Part shown: piece by piece, positions 25,012 through 34,812 of the stretch
Layout: each line of letters starts with the position of its first letter
How positions within the stretch are numbered: position 1 is the first letter of the stretch
NCBI GenBank assembly: GCA_902491215.1
Contig: CABUGV010000012.1
Span: forward strand, 15,992-79,991
DNA length: 64,000 bases
From: 43-108 sp001915545
GTDB lineage: Bacteria > Bacteroidota > Bacteroidia > Bacteroidales > Bacteroidaceae
Direction of reading: 5' to 3'
Notes under the pieces: generated by a model
Database searches by the model: none
The model's input: only the letters and a program-made list of their open reading frames with translations
Told to the model about the DNA's origin: nothing
Program-made: the position numbers and the translations under genes

Positions 25012-26835
25012 ATGAAAAACATTTTATTTTTTGCAACCTTGTTGCTGGCTGTATTTGTTGATGCAAAAGCTCAATGGAAAATGCTTGATGACCATATTAA
25101 ATCGGTTTGGGCTGACAGTGTATCTGTAGATAATGTTCTGCCTGAGTATCCTAGGCCTATTATGGAGCGTTCTTCTTGGAGTAATCTGAATGGACTTTGG
25201 GATTATGCCATTAAAAAGAAAGGTGAGCGTAAACCTGAAGTTTTTGATGGTAAAATTCTGGTTCCTTTTGCTGTTGAATCTATGATGTCTGGTGTTGGCA
25301 AGACCGTCGGCAAGGATAATGAATTGTGGTATTCGAGAAAATTCACAATACCTTCTTCTTGGAAAAACAAGCGCATAATATTGAATTTTGGTGCTGTTGA
25401 CTGGCTTGCAGATGTTTGGGTCAATGATGTAAAAGTCGGACAGCATAAAGGTGGTTTTGTTCCATTTTCTTTTGATATAACAGCCGCTCTTGATACCAAG
25501 AAGGAAAATGAAATATGCGTGAGGGTATGGGATCCTACGGACGAAGGTTTTCAGCCTCGAGGCAAGCAAGTGAATAGACCTGGAGGTATATGGTATACGC
25601 CTGTAACAGGTATTTGGCAGACTGTTTGGATTGAGCCCGTGGGCGATAGACATTTTGAGAATCTTAAAATAACACCGGATATCGATTTGCATACTGTGAC
25701 TGTAGAACCGAAAGTGTCTGCAGGAATGCAGGGAGATATGGTTGAGGTTTATATTTATGATAATGGTCGCGTGATTGCTTCCGGCAAGAGTATCAATGGT
25801 CATGCTGTTTCAATAGATATGCCTGAGAATGCAAAACTCTGGAGTCCATCTACTCCGTTCTTGTATGATATGCGTGTTGTGTTGAGCAATGGCGGAAAAG
25901 CTATAGACGAAGTAAAGAGTTATACGGCAATGAGAAAATTCTCTACGTTGAGAGATAAGAATGGCGTTATGCGTATTGCTCTTAATAATGAACCGATATT
26001 TAATTTCGGACCCCTTGATCAAGGTTGGTGGCCTGATGGACTTTATACGGCACCTACTGATAACGCCTTGCTTTATGATATACAGAAGACGAAAGATTGG
26101 GGCTTCAACATGATACGTAAACATATAAAGGTTGAACCGGCACGTTGGTATACTTATTGTGATAAAAAAGGTATAATAGTCTGGCAGGATATGCCTAGCG
26201 GTGACCGTAATCCAGAATGGCAGAACTTCCGCTATTTCAATGGTGCAGAACTGTTGCGCAGTCCTGAGTCGGAAGCTCAGTTCCGCAAGGAATGGAAAGA
26301 AATAATGGATTGTCTTTATTCTTACCCATGTATAGGTGTGTGGGTTCCTTTCAACGAAGCTTGGGGACAGTTTAAGACTCCGGAAATTGTCGAATGGACA
26401 AAGAAATATGATCCTACACGACTGGTTGATCCTGCTAGCGGAGGAAACCATTATACTTGCGGTGACATACTGGATGTGCACAATTATCCGACACCGGCAA
26501 TGCCTCTTTATGATGCTCAGCGTGTAAATGTTTTAGGCGAATATGGAGGTATCGGATTTGCCGTAGAAGGTCATCTGTGGGAACCGTCCCGTAATTGGGG
26601 ATATGTTCAGTTTAAGTCTTCAGAAGAAGTAACTGCTGAATATCTGAAATACATAGAACAGCTTGAAGGTTTCATTGCCCGTGGATTGTCTTCTGCTGTT
26701 TATACGCAGACAACAGATGTTGAGGTAGAAGTTAACGGTCTGATGACGTATGACCGAAAATATATAAAGATTGATGAGCAGAAAGTTCGCGAAGCCAATA
26801 ATCGGGTTTGCATGAGTCTCGAAGGTCTGAAATAA
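25012..26835 (+). CDS. secreted glycoside hydrolase family 2 enzyme
   Basis: The 607-residue product has a signal peptide (MKNILFFATLLLAVFVDAKA). A GH2 sugar-binding jelly roll (about 40-210: NELWYSRKFTIP, PGGIWYTPVTGIWQTVWIEP) and an immunoglobulin-like domain (about 215-300) follow. The TIM barrel (about 305-600) has the acid/base Glu in GVWVPFNEAWGQ and a likely nucleophile Glu in VLGEYGG. Family members hydrolyse beta-galactosides, beta-glucuronides, beta-mannosides or alpha-arabinosides. The substrate is not evident here, but the 7-base spacing to a GH127 beta-L-arabinofuranosidase points to plant-cell-wall side chains. Confidence 0.88.
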   Translation: MKNILFFATLLLAVFVDAKAQWKMLDDHIKSVWADSVSVDNVLPEYPRPIMERSSWSNLNGLWDYAIKKKGERKPEVFDGKILVPFAVESMMSGVGKTVGKDNELWYSRKFTIPSSWKNKRIILNFGAVDWLADVWVNDVKVGQHKGGFVPFSFDITAALDTKKENEICVRVWDPTDEGFQPRGKQVNRPGGIWYTPVTGIWQTVWIEPVGDRHFENLKITPDIDLHTVTVEPKVSAGMQGDMVEVYIYDNGRVIASGKSINGHAVSIDMPENAKLWSPSTPFLYDMRVVLSNGGKAIDEVKSYTAMRKFSTLRDKNGVMRIALNNEPIFNFGPLDQGWWPDGLYTAPTDNALLYDIQKTKDWGFNMIRKHIKVEPARWYTYCDKKGIIVWQDMPSGDRNPEWQNFRYFNGAELLRSPESEAQFRKEWKEIMDCLYSYPCIGVWVPFNEAWGQFKTPEIVEWTKKYDPTRLVDPASGGNHYTCGDILDVHNYPTPAMPLYDAQRVNVLGEYGGIGFAVEGHLWEPSRNWGYVQFKSSEEVTAEYLKYIEQLEGFIARGLSSAVYTQTTDVEVEVNGLMTYDRKYIKIDEQKVREANNRVCMSLEGLK

Positions 26836-26842
26836 TACCGTT

Positions 26843-29254
26843 ATGAAAAAATCTAGAATAGTATTGTTTAGCTCTATGCTAGGACTGTTTTCGGTTTCCG
26901 CATGGAGTATGTCAAAAGCCGGGGATTATTCTGCCGGCTTTTATAGCGATTGTGGCATAAGTGAAACATTCCCTGGTGTTTATTCTGTTTCTTCGGCAAA
27001 CTGCAAGGCAAAATCTTTGTACAAGAAGAAAGAACAGACTTGTCAGTCTTTCCCTTTGGAAGATGTCAGACTTTTGGATGGTCCTTTTAAGCACGCAATG
27101 GAAATGGATAGACAGTGGTTGCTTAAGCTTGAATCGGACAGACTGATGAATGGATTCCTTCAGAATGCCGGACTGTCTCCTAAAGCTCCTAAATATGGTG
27201 GCTGGGAAGGTGGTGGATTGGCCGGCCAGACTTTCGGGCATTTTCTTTCGGCATGTTCCATGATGTATGCTTCGACAGGCGATGAAGCTATGAAGAAAAT
27301 TGTGGATTATTGTGTTTCTCAGTTGGATTCTTGCCAGAAAACTTTAGGAACAGGGCTTGTAGCTGGTTTTCCTGATGCTTGCAGACTGTTTGAAGAAATC
27401 GGGAAAGGGGATATCAGAACCAAGGGATTCGATTTGAATGGTTACTATGTTCCATTGTACAACATGCATAAGCTTATGGCTGGCCTTTCTGATGCCTATA
27501 GACATGCACATAATGATTTGGCCAAAGATGTTTTGGTATCTCTTGCAAATTATATGTATGGCGTTTTTTCTCCATTATCCGACGCGCAGATTCAGGAAAT
27601 ATTGAAGGCCGAGCATGGTGGAATAAATGAATCTTTCGCCGAGGTTTATGCTCTGACAAATGATTCTCGCTATTTGGAGCTTTCGGAACGTTTGAATCAC
27701 AAATATTTGTTGGATCCTTTGAGCGAACATCGCGATGAACTGGCAGGCAAGCACGCAAACACTCAGATACCTAAGATTGTCGGTGTGGCCCGGCAGTATG
27801 AACTTTCAGGTGATAAAAAACTATTGGATATTGCAGATTTCTTCTGGAATACAGTAGTGGATCATCACACGTATGTCATTGGAGGAAACAGTGAAGCTGA
27901 ACATTTCGGAGCTCCTGACCGTACTTACGACAGAATTACGGATAAAACTTGTGAAACGTGTAATTCATACAATATGCTCAAGTTGACCAAACATCTTTTC
28001 ATGGCTTCTCCGGATGTCAAAAAGGTTGATTTCTACGAGCGTGTATTGTATAATCATATTCTTGCTTCACAGAATCCTGATGACGGTATGGTTTGCTATA
28101 TGTCGCCGTTGGCATCTGGATGCCGAAAAGACTTCTCATCCCCCTTTGATTCTTTCTGGTGTTGTGTCGGAACTGGATTGGAAAACCATTCAAAATATGG
28201 GGATTTCATATATAGTACGAATGGCGACAATGATTTGTATATAAATCTGTTTATACCTTCTGTCTTGAATTGGAGAGCTGAAGGTGCACAAGTAACCATG
28301 AATACGGATTTTCCTAATTCAGGTTCTGTTGCTGTTGATTTAAAGTTGAAGCGCAGTAGAAAATTTGCTGTTAATATCCGCTATCCTTATTGGGCGAAAA
28401 AAGGATGTGATGTATTTATAAATGGTGAGAAACAAATTGTTTCAAATGCAGGACCCGGCAGTTATCTTAAAATTGAAAGGAAATGGAGTGACGGAGACAG
28501 GCTGGAGTTTGTATATCCTATGTCTTTCTCTTCAGAACAGGCACTAGGTGACAGTACGTTGCGTGCATATCTTTATGGACCAATTGTGCTGGCTCTGCCT
28601 TTGAATTCAGGTGAAGATGTTCCTGTGGTATTGACGGAAATGGTTGACGATGCAGAGTCTGCAATTTTCTTTGATGGAGAAAAAATGCAACTCAAAAGTG
28701 CGTGGCCGTCATCTCATGAAATGAAACCATACTACAAGTCTACCGGAGATAGGACAGTCGTGTATTTCGAACATTATAATCTGGATAAATGGCTGAAAGA
28801 ATCTGAGGATATATTGGCCAAACGAGATAGAGAGAAATGGATGAAGCAACGCACTGTTGCATATTTCCAGCCAGGAGAAATGCAACCGGAGCGCGATTTC
28901 TCATTTGACGGCAATAACATAGAACTAGGTGATATTTCAGGCAAGAAGTTCAGAAAAGCTGTAAATGGCGGTTCTTTTTCATTTAAGATGCCTGTAAAGC
29001 CAGATGTTCCGATGGATATGATGTGCACATATTGGGGAAATCTAGGCGATATCTATAAGTTCAAGGTTAAGGTGGACGGTGTTCCTGTCGCAACGGTCAT
29101 AATACATTGGTGGGGCAACAGCTTCTTCGATAAGGTCTATCATATTCCTTTTGAAGTTACTAAAGGAAAGGATAATGTTCTCGTAGAGTTTGAAGCGATG
29201 GATAATACTTGTGTTGCCGGACCTTTGTTCGGATGCCGTATGTTGATAAGGTGA
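26843..29254 (+). CDS. GH127 beta-L-arabinofuranosidase
   Basis: The 803-residue product starts with a signal-like segment and matches the GH127 (DUF1680) family, which releases beta-L-arabinofuranose. The (alpha/alpha)6 barrel contains NGYYVPLYNMHKLMAGLSDA and GGINESFAEVYALT. The zinc site known for this family (Glu plus three Cys) is visible in KTCETCNSYNMLKL and FWCCVGTGLEN, the latter carrying the presumed Cys nucleophile. C-terminal beta domains follow, and the last ~110 residues look like an appended carbohydrate-binding domain. It is in one operon with the GH2 gene and is followed by a terminator. Confidence 0.92.
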   Translation: MKKSRIVLFSSMLGLFSVSAWSMSKAGDYSAGFYSDCGISETFPGVYSVSSANCKAKSLYKKKEQTCQSFPLEDVRLLDGPFKHAMEMDRQWLLKLESDRLMNGFLQNAGLSPKAPKYGGWEGGGLAGQTFGHFLSACSMMYASTGDEAMKKIVDYCVSQLDSCQKTLGTGLVAGFPDACRLFEEIGKGDIRTKGFDLNGYYVPLYNMHKLMAGLSDAYRHAHNDLAKDVLVSLANYMYGVFSPLSDAQIQEILKAEHGGINESFAEVYALTNDSRYLELSERLNHKYLLDPLSEHRDELAGKHANTQIPKIVGVARQYELSGDKKLLDIADFFWNTVVDHHTYVIGGNSEAEHFGAPDRTYDRITDKTCETCNSYNMLKLTKHLFMASPDVKKVDFYERVLYNHILASQNPDDGMVCYMSPLASGCRKDFSSPFDSFWCCVGTGLENHSKYGDFIYSTNGDNDLYINLFIPSVLNWRAEGAQVTMNTDFPNSGSVAVDLKLKRSRKFAVNIRYPYWAKKGCDVFINGEKQIVSNAGPGSYLKIERKWSDGDRLEFVYPMSFSSEQALGDSTLRAYLYGPIVLALPLNSGEDVPVVLTEMVDDAESAIFFDGEKMQLKSAWPSSHEMKPYYKSTGDRTVVYFEHYNLDKWLKESEDILAKRDREKWMKQRTVAYFQPGEMQPERDFSFDGNNIELGDISGKKFRKAVNGGSFSFKMPVKPDVPMDMMCTYWGNLGDIYKFKVKVDGVPVATVIIHWWGNSFFDKVYHIPFEVTKGKDNVLVEFEAMDNTCVAGPLFGCRMLIR

Positions 29255-29304
29255 TTATGATTTATGGAATATTGAGTAGCTAGATATTTTTATGGTATGT
29301 TTTG

Positions 29305-29352
29305 CCCATGCATAAATGACGGATAAAGTCAATTTTTGCATGGGTTTATTTT
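29305..29352 (+). terminator. terminator of the GH2-GH127 operon
   Basis: CCCATGCA (29305-29312) pairs with TGCATGGG (29337-29344), followed by TTTATTTTT. The T run overlaps the -33 box of the next promoter. Confidence 0.7.
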
Positions 29353-29382
29353 TGCACTTATGTAATAGTAATGATAAATTTG
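29351..29382 (+). promoter_or_regulatory. promoter of the GH95 gene
   Basis: TTTG at 29351-29354, a 20-base spacer and TAAATTTG at 29375-29382 give a full Bacteroidota -33/-7 match, 37 bases before the ATG. Confidence 0.75.
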
Positions 29383-29419
29383 CTGCATATATAGAAAATT
29401 ACCTTTAACAACCTTAACT

Positions 29420-31135
29420 ATGTTCTTTTATAATTTTATTTCTAATGTGGCTGTTTCTAGGCTTGCCACGAGTTTAAAGTTTATATCTGGTAGGTCTTTG
29501 TTGGCTTGTCTGATGATGTTTCTGTCTATATCATGTCTTTATAGTGTAGACCGAAATCACGATGGCTATAATCTGCTTTTTGAAAAGCCTGCTTCAAACT
29601 GGAATGAAGCAATGCCGATAGGCAACGGTTTTATTGGTGCAATGGTGTATGGTGGAGTTTCTCAAGAGAGAATTCAATTTACTGAGCATTCACTATGCAC
29701 TGGAGACATGAAGAAAGTGGGGAATTTCCAGCCGATGGGAGAAATCTTTATAGATTACGGCATAGGAGATTCTTGCAATGATTATTCTCGAAGATTGTCC
29801 TTGGATAAGGCTGTTTGTGATATAAATTATAAAACTTCGTCTTATTCGGTGCACCGTCAGGTCTTTGCCAGTTTTCCAAACAAGGTCGTTGCAGTACGAT
29901 GTGATGTAGATGGACGTCGATTGCCTTCTGTTGCAGTCAGACTTGAATCGTTTCATGCCAATAATGTCGCTTATGCCGGTAATGATGCCTTTTTTGAAGG
30001 ACGATTCAGTAATGGATTGCAATATGGTGCGCATGTTCGTGTTGTTCCGGATAATGGCACATCGGTAAAGGCTTGCGATGATCGTCTTGAATTTGAAAAC
30101 TGCTCAGGTTTTACATTGCTTTTGTCCGCTTCAACATCTTATGTCCCAGATTATAAGTGCAAATTTTTAGGACAGAATCCGATGTCTGATCTTTTCTCAT
30201 ATATAAATCGTGCTTCTTCAATGGCTTATGAAGAACTGAAAAGTATCCATGTGGCAGATTTCAGAAATCTTTATGGCAGATGTGACTTGATACTGGAAGA
30301 CCCGTTTGACGGCAGAGAGATTGCAATAGACAAACGAATAGAACGTTACAGAGGTGGAGCAGACGATCCTTGGCTTGAAGCATTGGTGTTTCAATTTGGA
30401 CGTTATCTTTTGATCAGTTCTTCACGTGAAGGGGGACTTCCGGCCAATCTGCAGGGACTTTGGAACAAGGAGCGTAAACCGGCTTGGTATTCTCAATATA
30501 CAACAGACATAAATCTTCAGATGAATTATTGGCTTGCTGAGCCGACTGGTCTATCTGAATGCCACATGCAGATGTTGGATTGGATAGAAAACATATCCGA
30601 AGTGCAGAAAATGTCTGACGACCCCCGTTTGTCGACAGATAAGGCCTGGAAAGCATATTCAACTATGAATTTTATGGGAGGTACAAGCGGATGGGCTTTG
30701 CATCTTCCTGGTCCTGCATGGCTTCTCCAGCATTTCTGGCTTCATTACGCCTATGGCGGCGACAAGAAGTTTTTAGAGGAGCGGGCTTATCCGTTGCTTA
30801 AGGAAATGGCTGAGTTCTGGGCAGATAGACTTATAGAGAAAGACGGCTTCTTGATTACCCCAGACGGATGGTCTCCAGAACATGGACCAGGACTTGTTGA
30901 AGGAGACAGAACTCCTCGTCCGGGAGTGTCCTATGATCAGGAAATAGTATATGATTTATTTACAAACTATATTTCTGCTTCTGAGATTCTTGGAAAGGAT
31001 TCTGTTTTCAGAAATCGTATAATCTCAGTAAGAGAACATCTGTTGTGGCCTCGCATTGGCAAGTGGGGGCAGCTGCAGGAATGGATGGAAGATTTAGATT
31101 CTCCTAAAGATCATCATAGACACTTGTCTCATCTC
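29420..31135 (+). pseudogene. GH95-family glycosidase (fucosidase/L-galactosidase type), 3' end removed at an IS element
   Basis: Native sequence runs for 572 codons to SHLF, then continues into the IS end and stops at 31177. GH95 enzymes are usually about 750-800 residues and hydrolyse alpha-L-fucosides or alpha-L-galactosides. Present are the N-terminal domain (EAMPIGNGFIGAMVYGG), the barrel with TTDINLQMNYWLAEPTGL (family Asn residues) and TPDGWSPEHGPG (acid region). The C-terminal part carrying the catalytic Asp in the usual DGNFG block is absent, and no remnant is found beyond the IS. The N-terminus has a lipoprotein-like SISC box at about residue 40, so the true start may be a later Met. 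The product is expected to be inactive. Confidence 0.85.
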
Positions 31136-31148
31136 TTTCCTGACTTCG

Positions 31149-32705
31149 TCAACGCGTACCCCAAAATTCATCAGTGAATAATGGAGCAATTCGTTGATGA
31201 CGTTTCATCAGCATAGTCCTGTTGATTGTCTGCTTGTTCTGAGGCAATGTAATCTGTATAGTCACTATAGTTTTAGCAAGTTCGAGCACCTTTTCTACAC
31301 TCATATTTATGCCGGACAGTTTCAGCAGACGTTCCAATTCCTTGTAAACTTTCAAGGCCACAAAGCAGATACAGACATGGGCTTCTATTCTGCGCCTGGT
31401 GAAGTGGAACATCGGACGTATCTCTATCTTTGATTTTGATATGCGGAAGGCCCTTTCAACATGCCACAGGTTATGGTAGGCTGCATATACGTCATTGACG
31501 GGTATATTCGTATTGGTAAGGTATCCTTTGAGACCATCCCATTTCGCATCTTTCTCCAGCTTCTCGTAATTGATGGTCACTTTCACATCTCCTTCCATTT
31601 TCAGGAACTTGTTGTATCCGCGCTTGTTGATATTGTCTTTGGTAAGCGTACCTCTGCGGTATGCCTTCTCCAGACGGCGTATCCCTTTCTCCCGGTTGTA
31701 AGCATCCTTTCGGGCACGGTCTTCCGTATATCCGACCAACAACCTCTGTCCGTTGCCTTTATCGTATTCAACCATCCGGCAGTCTGTCTTAGGCTGCTCC
31801 AGTATCCATTCCTGTATCTTCCTGCTCTCGTTCTTGATTTTCGCACCGATGATATACTTGTAACCGTTTGCTTCAAGTTCGGCTATATTATCGTTGTTCA
31901 TCAACCCTGAGTCAGCCACCACGATAAAATCTTCCAGCTCATATTTCCGGACAAATTCCGTCACTACCGGAAGCATCGTGTGTCCCTCGTACTTGTTGCC
32001 CTCATGAATGCAATACGCAAGCGGACAGCCGCCAATGCTGACCAGCAGTCCCAATATGATCTGAGGGTTCCGGTGACGTCCTTCCTTGGAGAAACCTGTT
32101 TTGCGAAGCTCGTCTTCATAGTCCGCTTCAAAATAGAGTGTGGTGACATCATAAAACAGCACACCGATATGACCGCCTAAAATTTTCTTTGTGTGAAGGA
32201 CGCTTATGTCCTGAACTATCTTATGTTGATTATCGCTCAGCTTGTCCAAATAACGATAGATCTTCGACAGGCTGACATCTTCGTCAAAATGATTCTTCAG
32301 GTACTCCACTGTGGCAGCCTTGCTTGCAGGATAAGACAGGCGGGCTTTTACAAGTTTGCGGAACACATCATAATCTATCCTGTTGAATCCCACGCTGTCA
32401 AAGACACGGTCAAGTATCAGGTCCGCTCCATTGATGGAGATGTTGGTTATGCACGAAAGCATCTGTTCGGCATTCAGAAGCTCCTCCTCGCACTTCTGGC
32501 GCTCCTCACCGAAAAGATCCAGTCGTGGATGGCGGCGTTCCAGTTCCGCATCTATCCATTTGTGTCCTTTCGCTACCAGAGAATCTATTTCTTCTTGATT
32601 ACGCGCTATACCGATAGTGGCAAGTTCCTTATAACAACCTGAAATCTTTTCAGCTACAACGATACTTACAGTTCCTGACCGATTCTTTTTTCGCCTGATA
32701 AACAT
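31149..32705 (-). CDS. IS1634-family DDE transposase
   Basis: The 518-residue product has the DDE layout of this IS4-related family. The first Asp is in VLFYDVTTLYFEAD, the second in FIVVADSGLMNNDN, and the Glu in WHVERAFRISKSKIEIRP, with the following Arg/Lys signature. It appears intact and begins MFIRRKKNRSG, a typical N-terminus for the family. Its stop codon overlaps the left inverted repeat. A strong hairpin upstream (32716-32747) probably limits read-through from outside. Confidence 0.88.
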   Translation of the reverse strand: MFIRRKKNRSGTVSIVVAEKISGCYKELATIGIARNQEEIDSLVAKGHKWIDAELERRHPRLDLFGEERQKCEEELLNAEQMLSCITNISINGADLILDRVFDSVGFNRIDYDVFRKLVKARLSYPASKAATVEYLKNHFDEDVSLSKIYRYLDKLSDNQHKIVQDISVLHTKKILGGHIGVLFYDVTTLYFEADYEDELRKTGFSKEGRHRNPQIILGLLVSIGGCPLAYCIHEGNKYEGHTMLPVVTEFVRKYELEDFIVVADSGLMNNDNIAELEANGYKYIIGAKIKNESRKIQEWILEQPKTDCRMVEYDKGNGQRLLVGYTEDRARKDAYNREKGIRRLEKAYRRGTLTKDNINKRGYNKFLKMEGDVKVTINYEKLEKDAKWDGLKGYLTNTNIPVNDVYAAYHNLWHVERAFRISKSKIEIRPMFHFTRRRIEAHVCICFVALKVYKELERLLKLSGINMSVEKVLELAKTIVTIQITLPQNKQTINRTMLMKRHQRIAPLFTDEFWGTR

Positions 32706-32715
32706 ACAAAAAATG

Positions 32716-32747
32716 CTTTGCGTACCCCAAAATCAGGGTACGCAAAG
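32716..32747. repeat. 12-bp inverted repeat in the IS leader
   Basis: CTTTGCGTACCC (32716-32727) is exactly inverted at 32736-32747, just upstream of the transposase start. Such hairpins often block impinging transcription or hide the ribosome binding site. Confidence 0.6.
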
Positions 32748-32934
32748 TTACAAAACGTTATTTATCAAGATATTATAAAATTAATATTTTTATAGTGACG
32801 AAGTCAGGAAAATACGGATACTTGTCAATTGTGCCATGACAGATTCGTATAATATGCCTATTTATTCTTCTTATGCAGAGATGAACGGTGGCCAGCCGGT
32901 GCTTTTGTTGTCGGGTACGTCCATGTCGGACGCA

Positions 32935-34224
32935 TCATTTAATTGTGAATCTGACTCCAAACCTCATGTTGAAATTGAGAGGTTTGTCTTTGTATATGTT
33001 TTCAATAGGTGCATTGTTCTTGAAAAAATAGCTGGCTCCAGGCTCAGCATATATGCCGACGGCATCTGTTATGTTGTATTGGACTCCTGCCGATGCATTT
33101 ACAGACCACTGCGGTTCGTCAATGCTGATGTTTTCACTCTTAGACGATTCTTTCTTGTTTGCCAATATGTATTCGGTTTCTGCTTCTCCATGGACACATT
33201 TTTCTATAGCTCCTCCAGCAGACAGATACAGATTCCATCTCTTGTTTCTCCAGATGGAGTAGGAGCCTTTGAGCGATAGTCCCAGATAGTGAAGCCGCTG
33301 TTCTGTTTCATACCTGTAGTTTTCGCTTCCAGATACCATTTCCGATGAGAGATATGTATATTCCAGGCCGCCTTCAATTCCAAATCTGTCATTGAAGTCA
33401 TATTTCAGTGCCACGCCGGCTCTGATAGGGAATTTGTGCTTTATTTTTGTATGGGTGGCTATATTCCTGTTGTACAAAAGTATGTCTGTCATCGGATCTT
33501 CTCCCCATACGGCATTATCAGGGATTTTTGTAGGTTTTGAACCGATCATAAGTTCTCCGTATCCATCATGTGAATTTTTCTGATCCGGAAGTTTGGATGC
33601 CGACAGACTTATGTGCAATCCTCTGTTTTTATGCGAAGGGACTATTTTGTTTATAGCCAGCAGTTGGTTGTCTGGATATTGTCTTATTCGTTTGTCCTGC
33701 CTGCTGTCTTTGGTGTCGCTGTTCTTGATTTCCTTTTCTTCTTTATAATTGTTTTCTGTTGTATTTTCAGCTTTCGGATTTTCCTGAACGTCTGATGTAT
33801 TAGGCGCTTTTTCTTCAGGTACGTTTGTTTGTTTGCTTTCAGACTTTGCCGGTTCTTTTATAGCGCTTTGGGCAAGAAGAGTCGGGCTGTCCGTTTCTTT
33901 GAGCGGTTTGTGCAAGTCTTCTTTGACGGTTTCTTTTATAGGATTAGAATGTGAGGCCGTATTACGGTCTGCATTCATCTGCAGACTAGTCGTTTCCGGT
34001 ACCGTCTTGAACAGTTGCGTAACAGCCAATAGGATGGCACACGCTGCTGCGACGGCCGCTGCGGCCGGCTTGTACCACTTGATGACTTTCTGCGGGTGCT
34101 GCTTCTGTTGGTTGTCCTTTTCTGCATCCAAACGTGCCTCAATCTGTTCCCACAGTCCTTCAGGAGCAGGTTCCTGATAGTCTTCGAATTTGCGCTTTAT
34201 TTCATTGTTCCAGCTTTCTTTCAT
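32935..34224 (-). CDS. putative dual-membrane anti-sigma factor with outer-membrane beta-barrel
   Basis: The 429-residue product has three parts. Residues 1-~50 are charged and helical (MKESWNNEIKRKFEDYQEP), like the cytoplasmic part of an anti-sigma factor. A transmembrane helix follows at about 53-72 (AAAAVAAACAILLAVTQLF). A long Lys/Glu/Pro-rich linker (about 73-190) leads to a C-terminal ~210-residue beta-barrel with alternating strands, ending NMRFGVRFTIK with a terminal aromatic-type strand. It lies 3 bases after an ECF sigma gene. The layout matches the dual-membrane-spanning anti-sigma factors (Dma) reported in Bacteroides, which sense outer-membrane state and hold their sigma factor (Das); the family assignment is inferred from architecture. 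Confidence 0.75.
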   Translation of the reverse strand: MKESWNNEIKRKFEDYQEPAPEGLWEQIEARLDAEKDNQQKQHPQKVIKWYKPAAAAVAAACAILLAVTQLFKTVPETTSLQMNADRNTASHSNPIKETVKEDLHKPLKETDSPTLLAQSAIKEPAKSESKQTNVPEEKAPNTSDVQENPKAENTTENNYKEEKEIKNSDTKDSRQDKRIRQYPDNQLLAINKIVPSHKNRGLHISLSASKLPDQKNSHDGYGELMIGSKPTKIPDNAVWGEDPMTDILLYNRNIATHTKIKHKFPIRAGVALKYDFNDRFGIEGGLEYTYLSSEMVSGSENYRYETEQRLHYLGLSLKGSYSIWRNKRWNLYLSAGGAIEKCVHGEAETEYILANKKESSKSENISIDEPQWSVNASAGVQYNITDAVGIYAEPGASYFFKNNAPIENIYKDKPLNFNMRFGVRFTIK

Positions 34225-34227
34225 TTT

Positions 34228-34803
34228 TCAGTAGTTAGTTGACTTATATTCTTGAATCATTTTTGCCAGTAATGCTTTTGCTCTGTGCAGCTGCGAGGCC
34301 GAACTGCTTTCTTTCAAATTAAGCATTTCTGCAATTTCCTTATGGCTTTTGCCTTCAAAAACATATAGGTTGAATACAGTCCTGTATCCTGTGGGGAGCT
34401 TTCGTATCATAGCTTGAATGGCCCGCACAGGAATGTCACCTGTGTCGGGCCCTTCGTCATCATCATTATCATCTATAGTGTCAGGAATGTCAGATTCGTA
34501 TTGCACGATGGCAAGTTTCTCTTTTTTGTTGAGTAGAGTAAGGGATTCATTTACGGCAATTTTTGACATCCATGCTTTCAGCGAACCATCGCCTTTATAG
34601 CAGAATTTGTCGATGGAGCTGAATATCTTAATGAAACTTTCCTGCAATACGTCTCTGACATCCTCATCGCATGCTATATAGCGGGAACACACAGCGTTGA
34701 GATAGCCGGAATAGTGACAATAGAGCTCTTTCATGGCTTTCTTGTCTCCATGTCTGATTTGTTCCAGCAATGTTGTTTCTGGATCATTTCCGCTGTATAG
34801 CAT
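34228..34803 (-). CDS. ECF-type RNA polymerase sigma factor
   Basis: The 191-residue product has region 2 (YIACDEDVRDVLQESFIKIF, then DGSLKAWMSKIAVNESL) and region 4 (LPTGYRTVFNLYVFEGKSH, KEIAEMLNLKESSSASQLHR). The linker between them is acidic. It is followed after 3 bases by its likely anti-sigma/barrel partner and preceded after 9 bases by the second lipoprotein half, suggesting one operon. The regulon is unknown. Confidence 0.93.
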   Translation of the reverse strand: MLYSGNDPETTLLEQIRHGDKKAMKELYCHYSGYLNAVCSRYIACDEDVRDVLQESFIKIFSSIDKFCYKGDGSLKAWMSKIAVNESLTLLNKKEKLAIVQYESDIPDTIDDNDDDEGPDTGDIPVRAIQAMIRKLPTGYRTVFNLYVFEGKSHKEIAEMLNLKESSSASQLHRAKALLAKMIQEYKSTNY

Positions 34804-34812
34804 ATTGTTATA

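Larger units (their letters stand above)
31136..32811 (-). mobile_element. IS1634-like insertion sequence, 1676 bp
   Basis: Terminal inverted repeats TTTCCTGACTTCGTCA (31136-31151) and TGACGAAGTCAGGAAA (32796-32811) match over 16 bp. One transposase gene fills most of the element on the minus strand. The bases outside the two ends do not match each other, so no target duplication is seen. The GH95 sequence departs from its family exactly at the left end, confirming the boundary. Confidence 0.85.

Noticed and set aside
30414..30662. minus-strand frame inside the GH95 gene
   Set aside because: No ribosome binding site or family match; a shadow of the GH95 frame.
32812..32934. possible remnant of the missing GH95 3' end to the right of the IS
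   Set aside because: Translation in all frames on the plus strand shows none of the expected GH95 C-terminal motifs; only a short uninformative frame is present.
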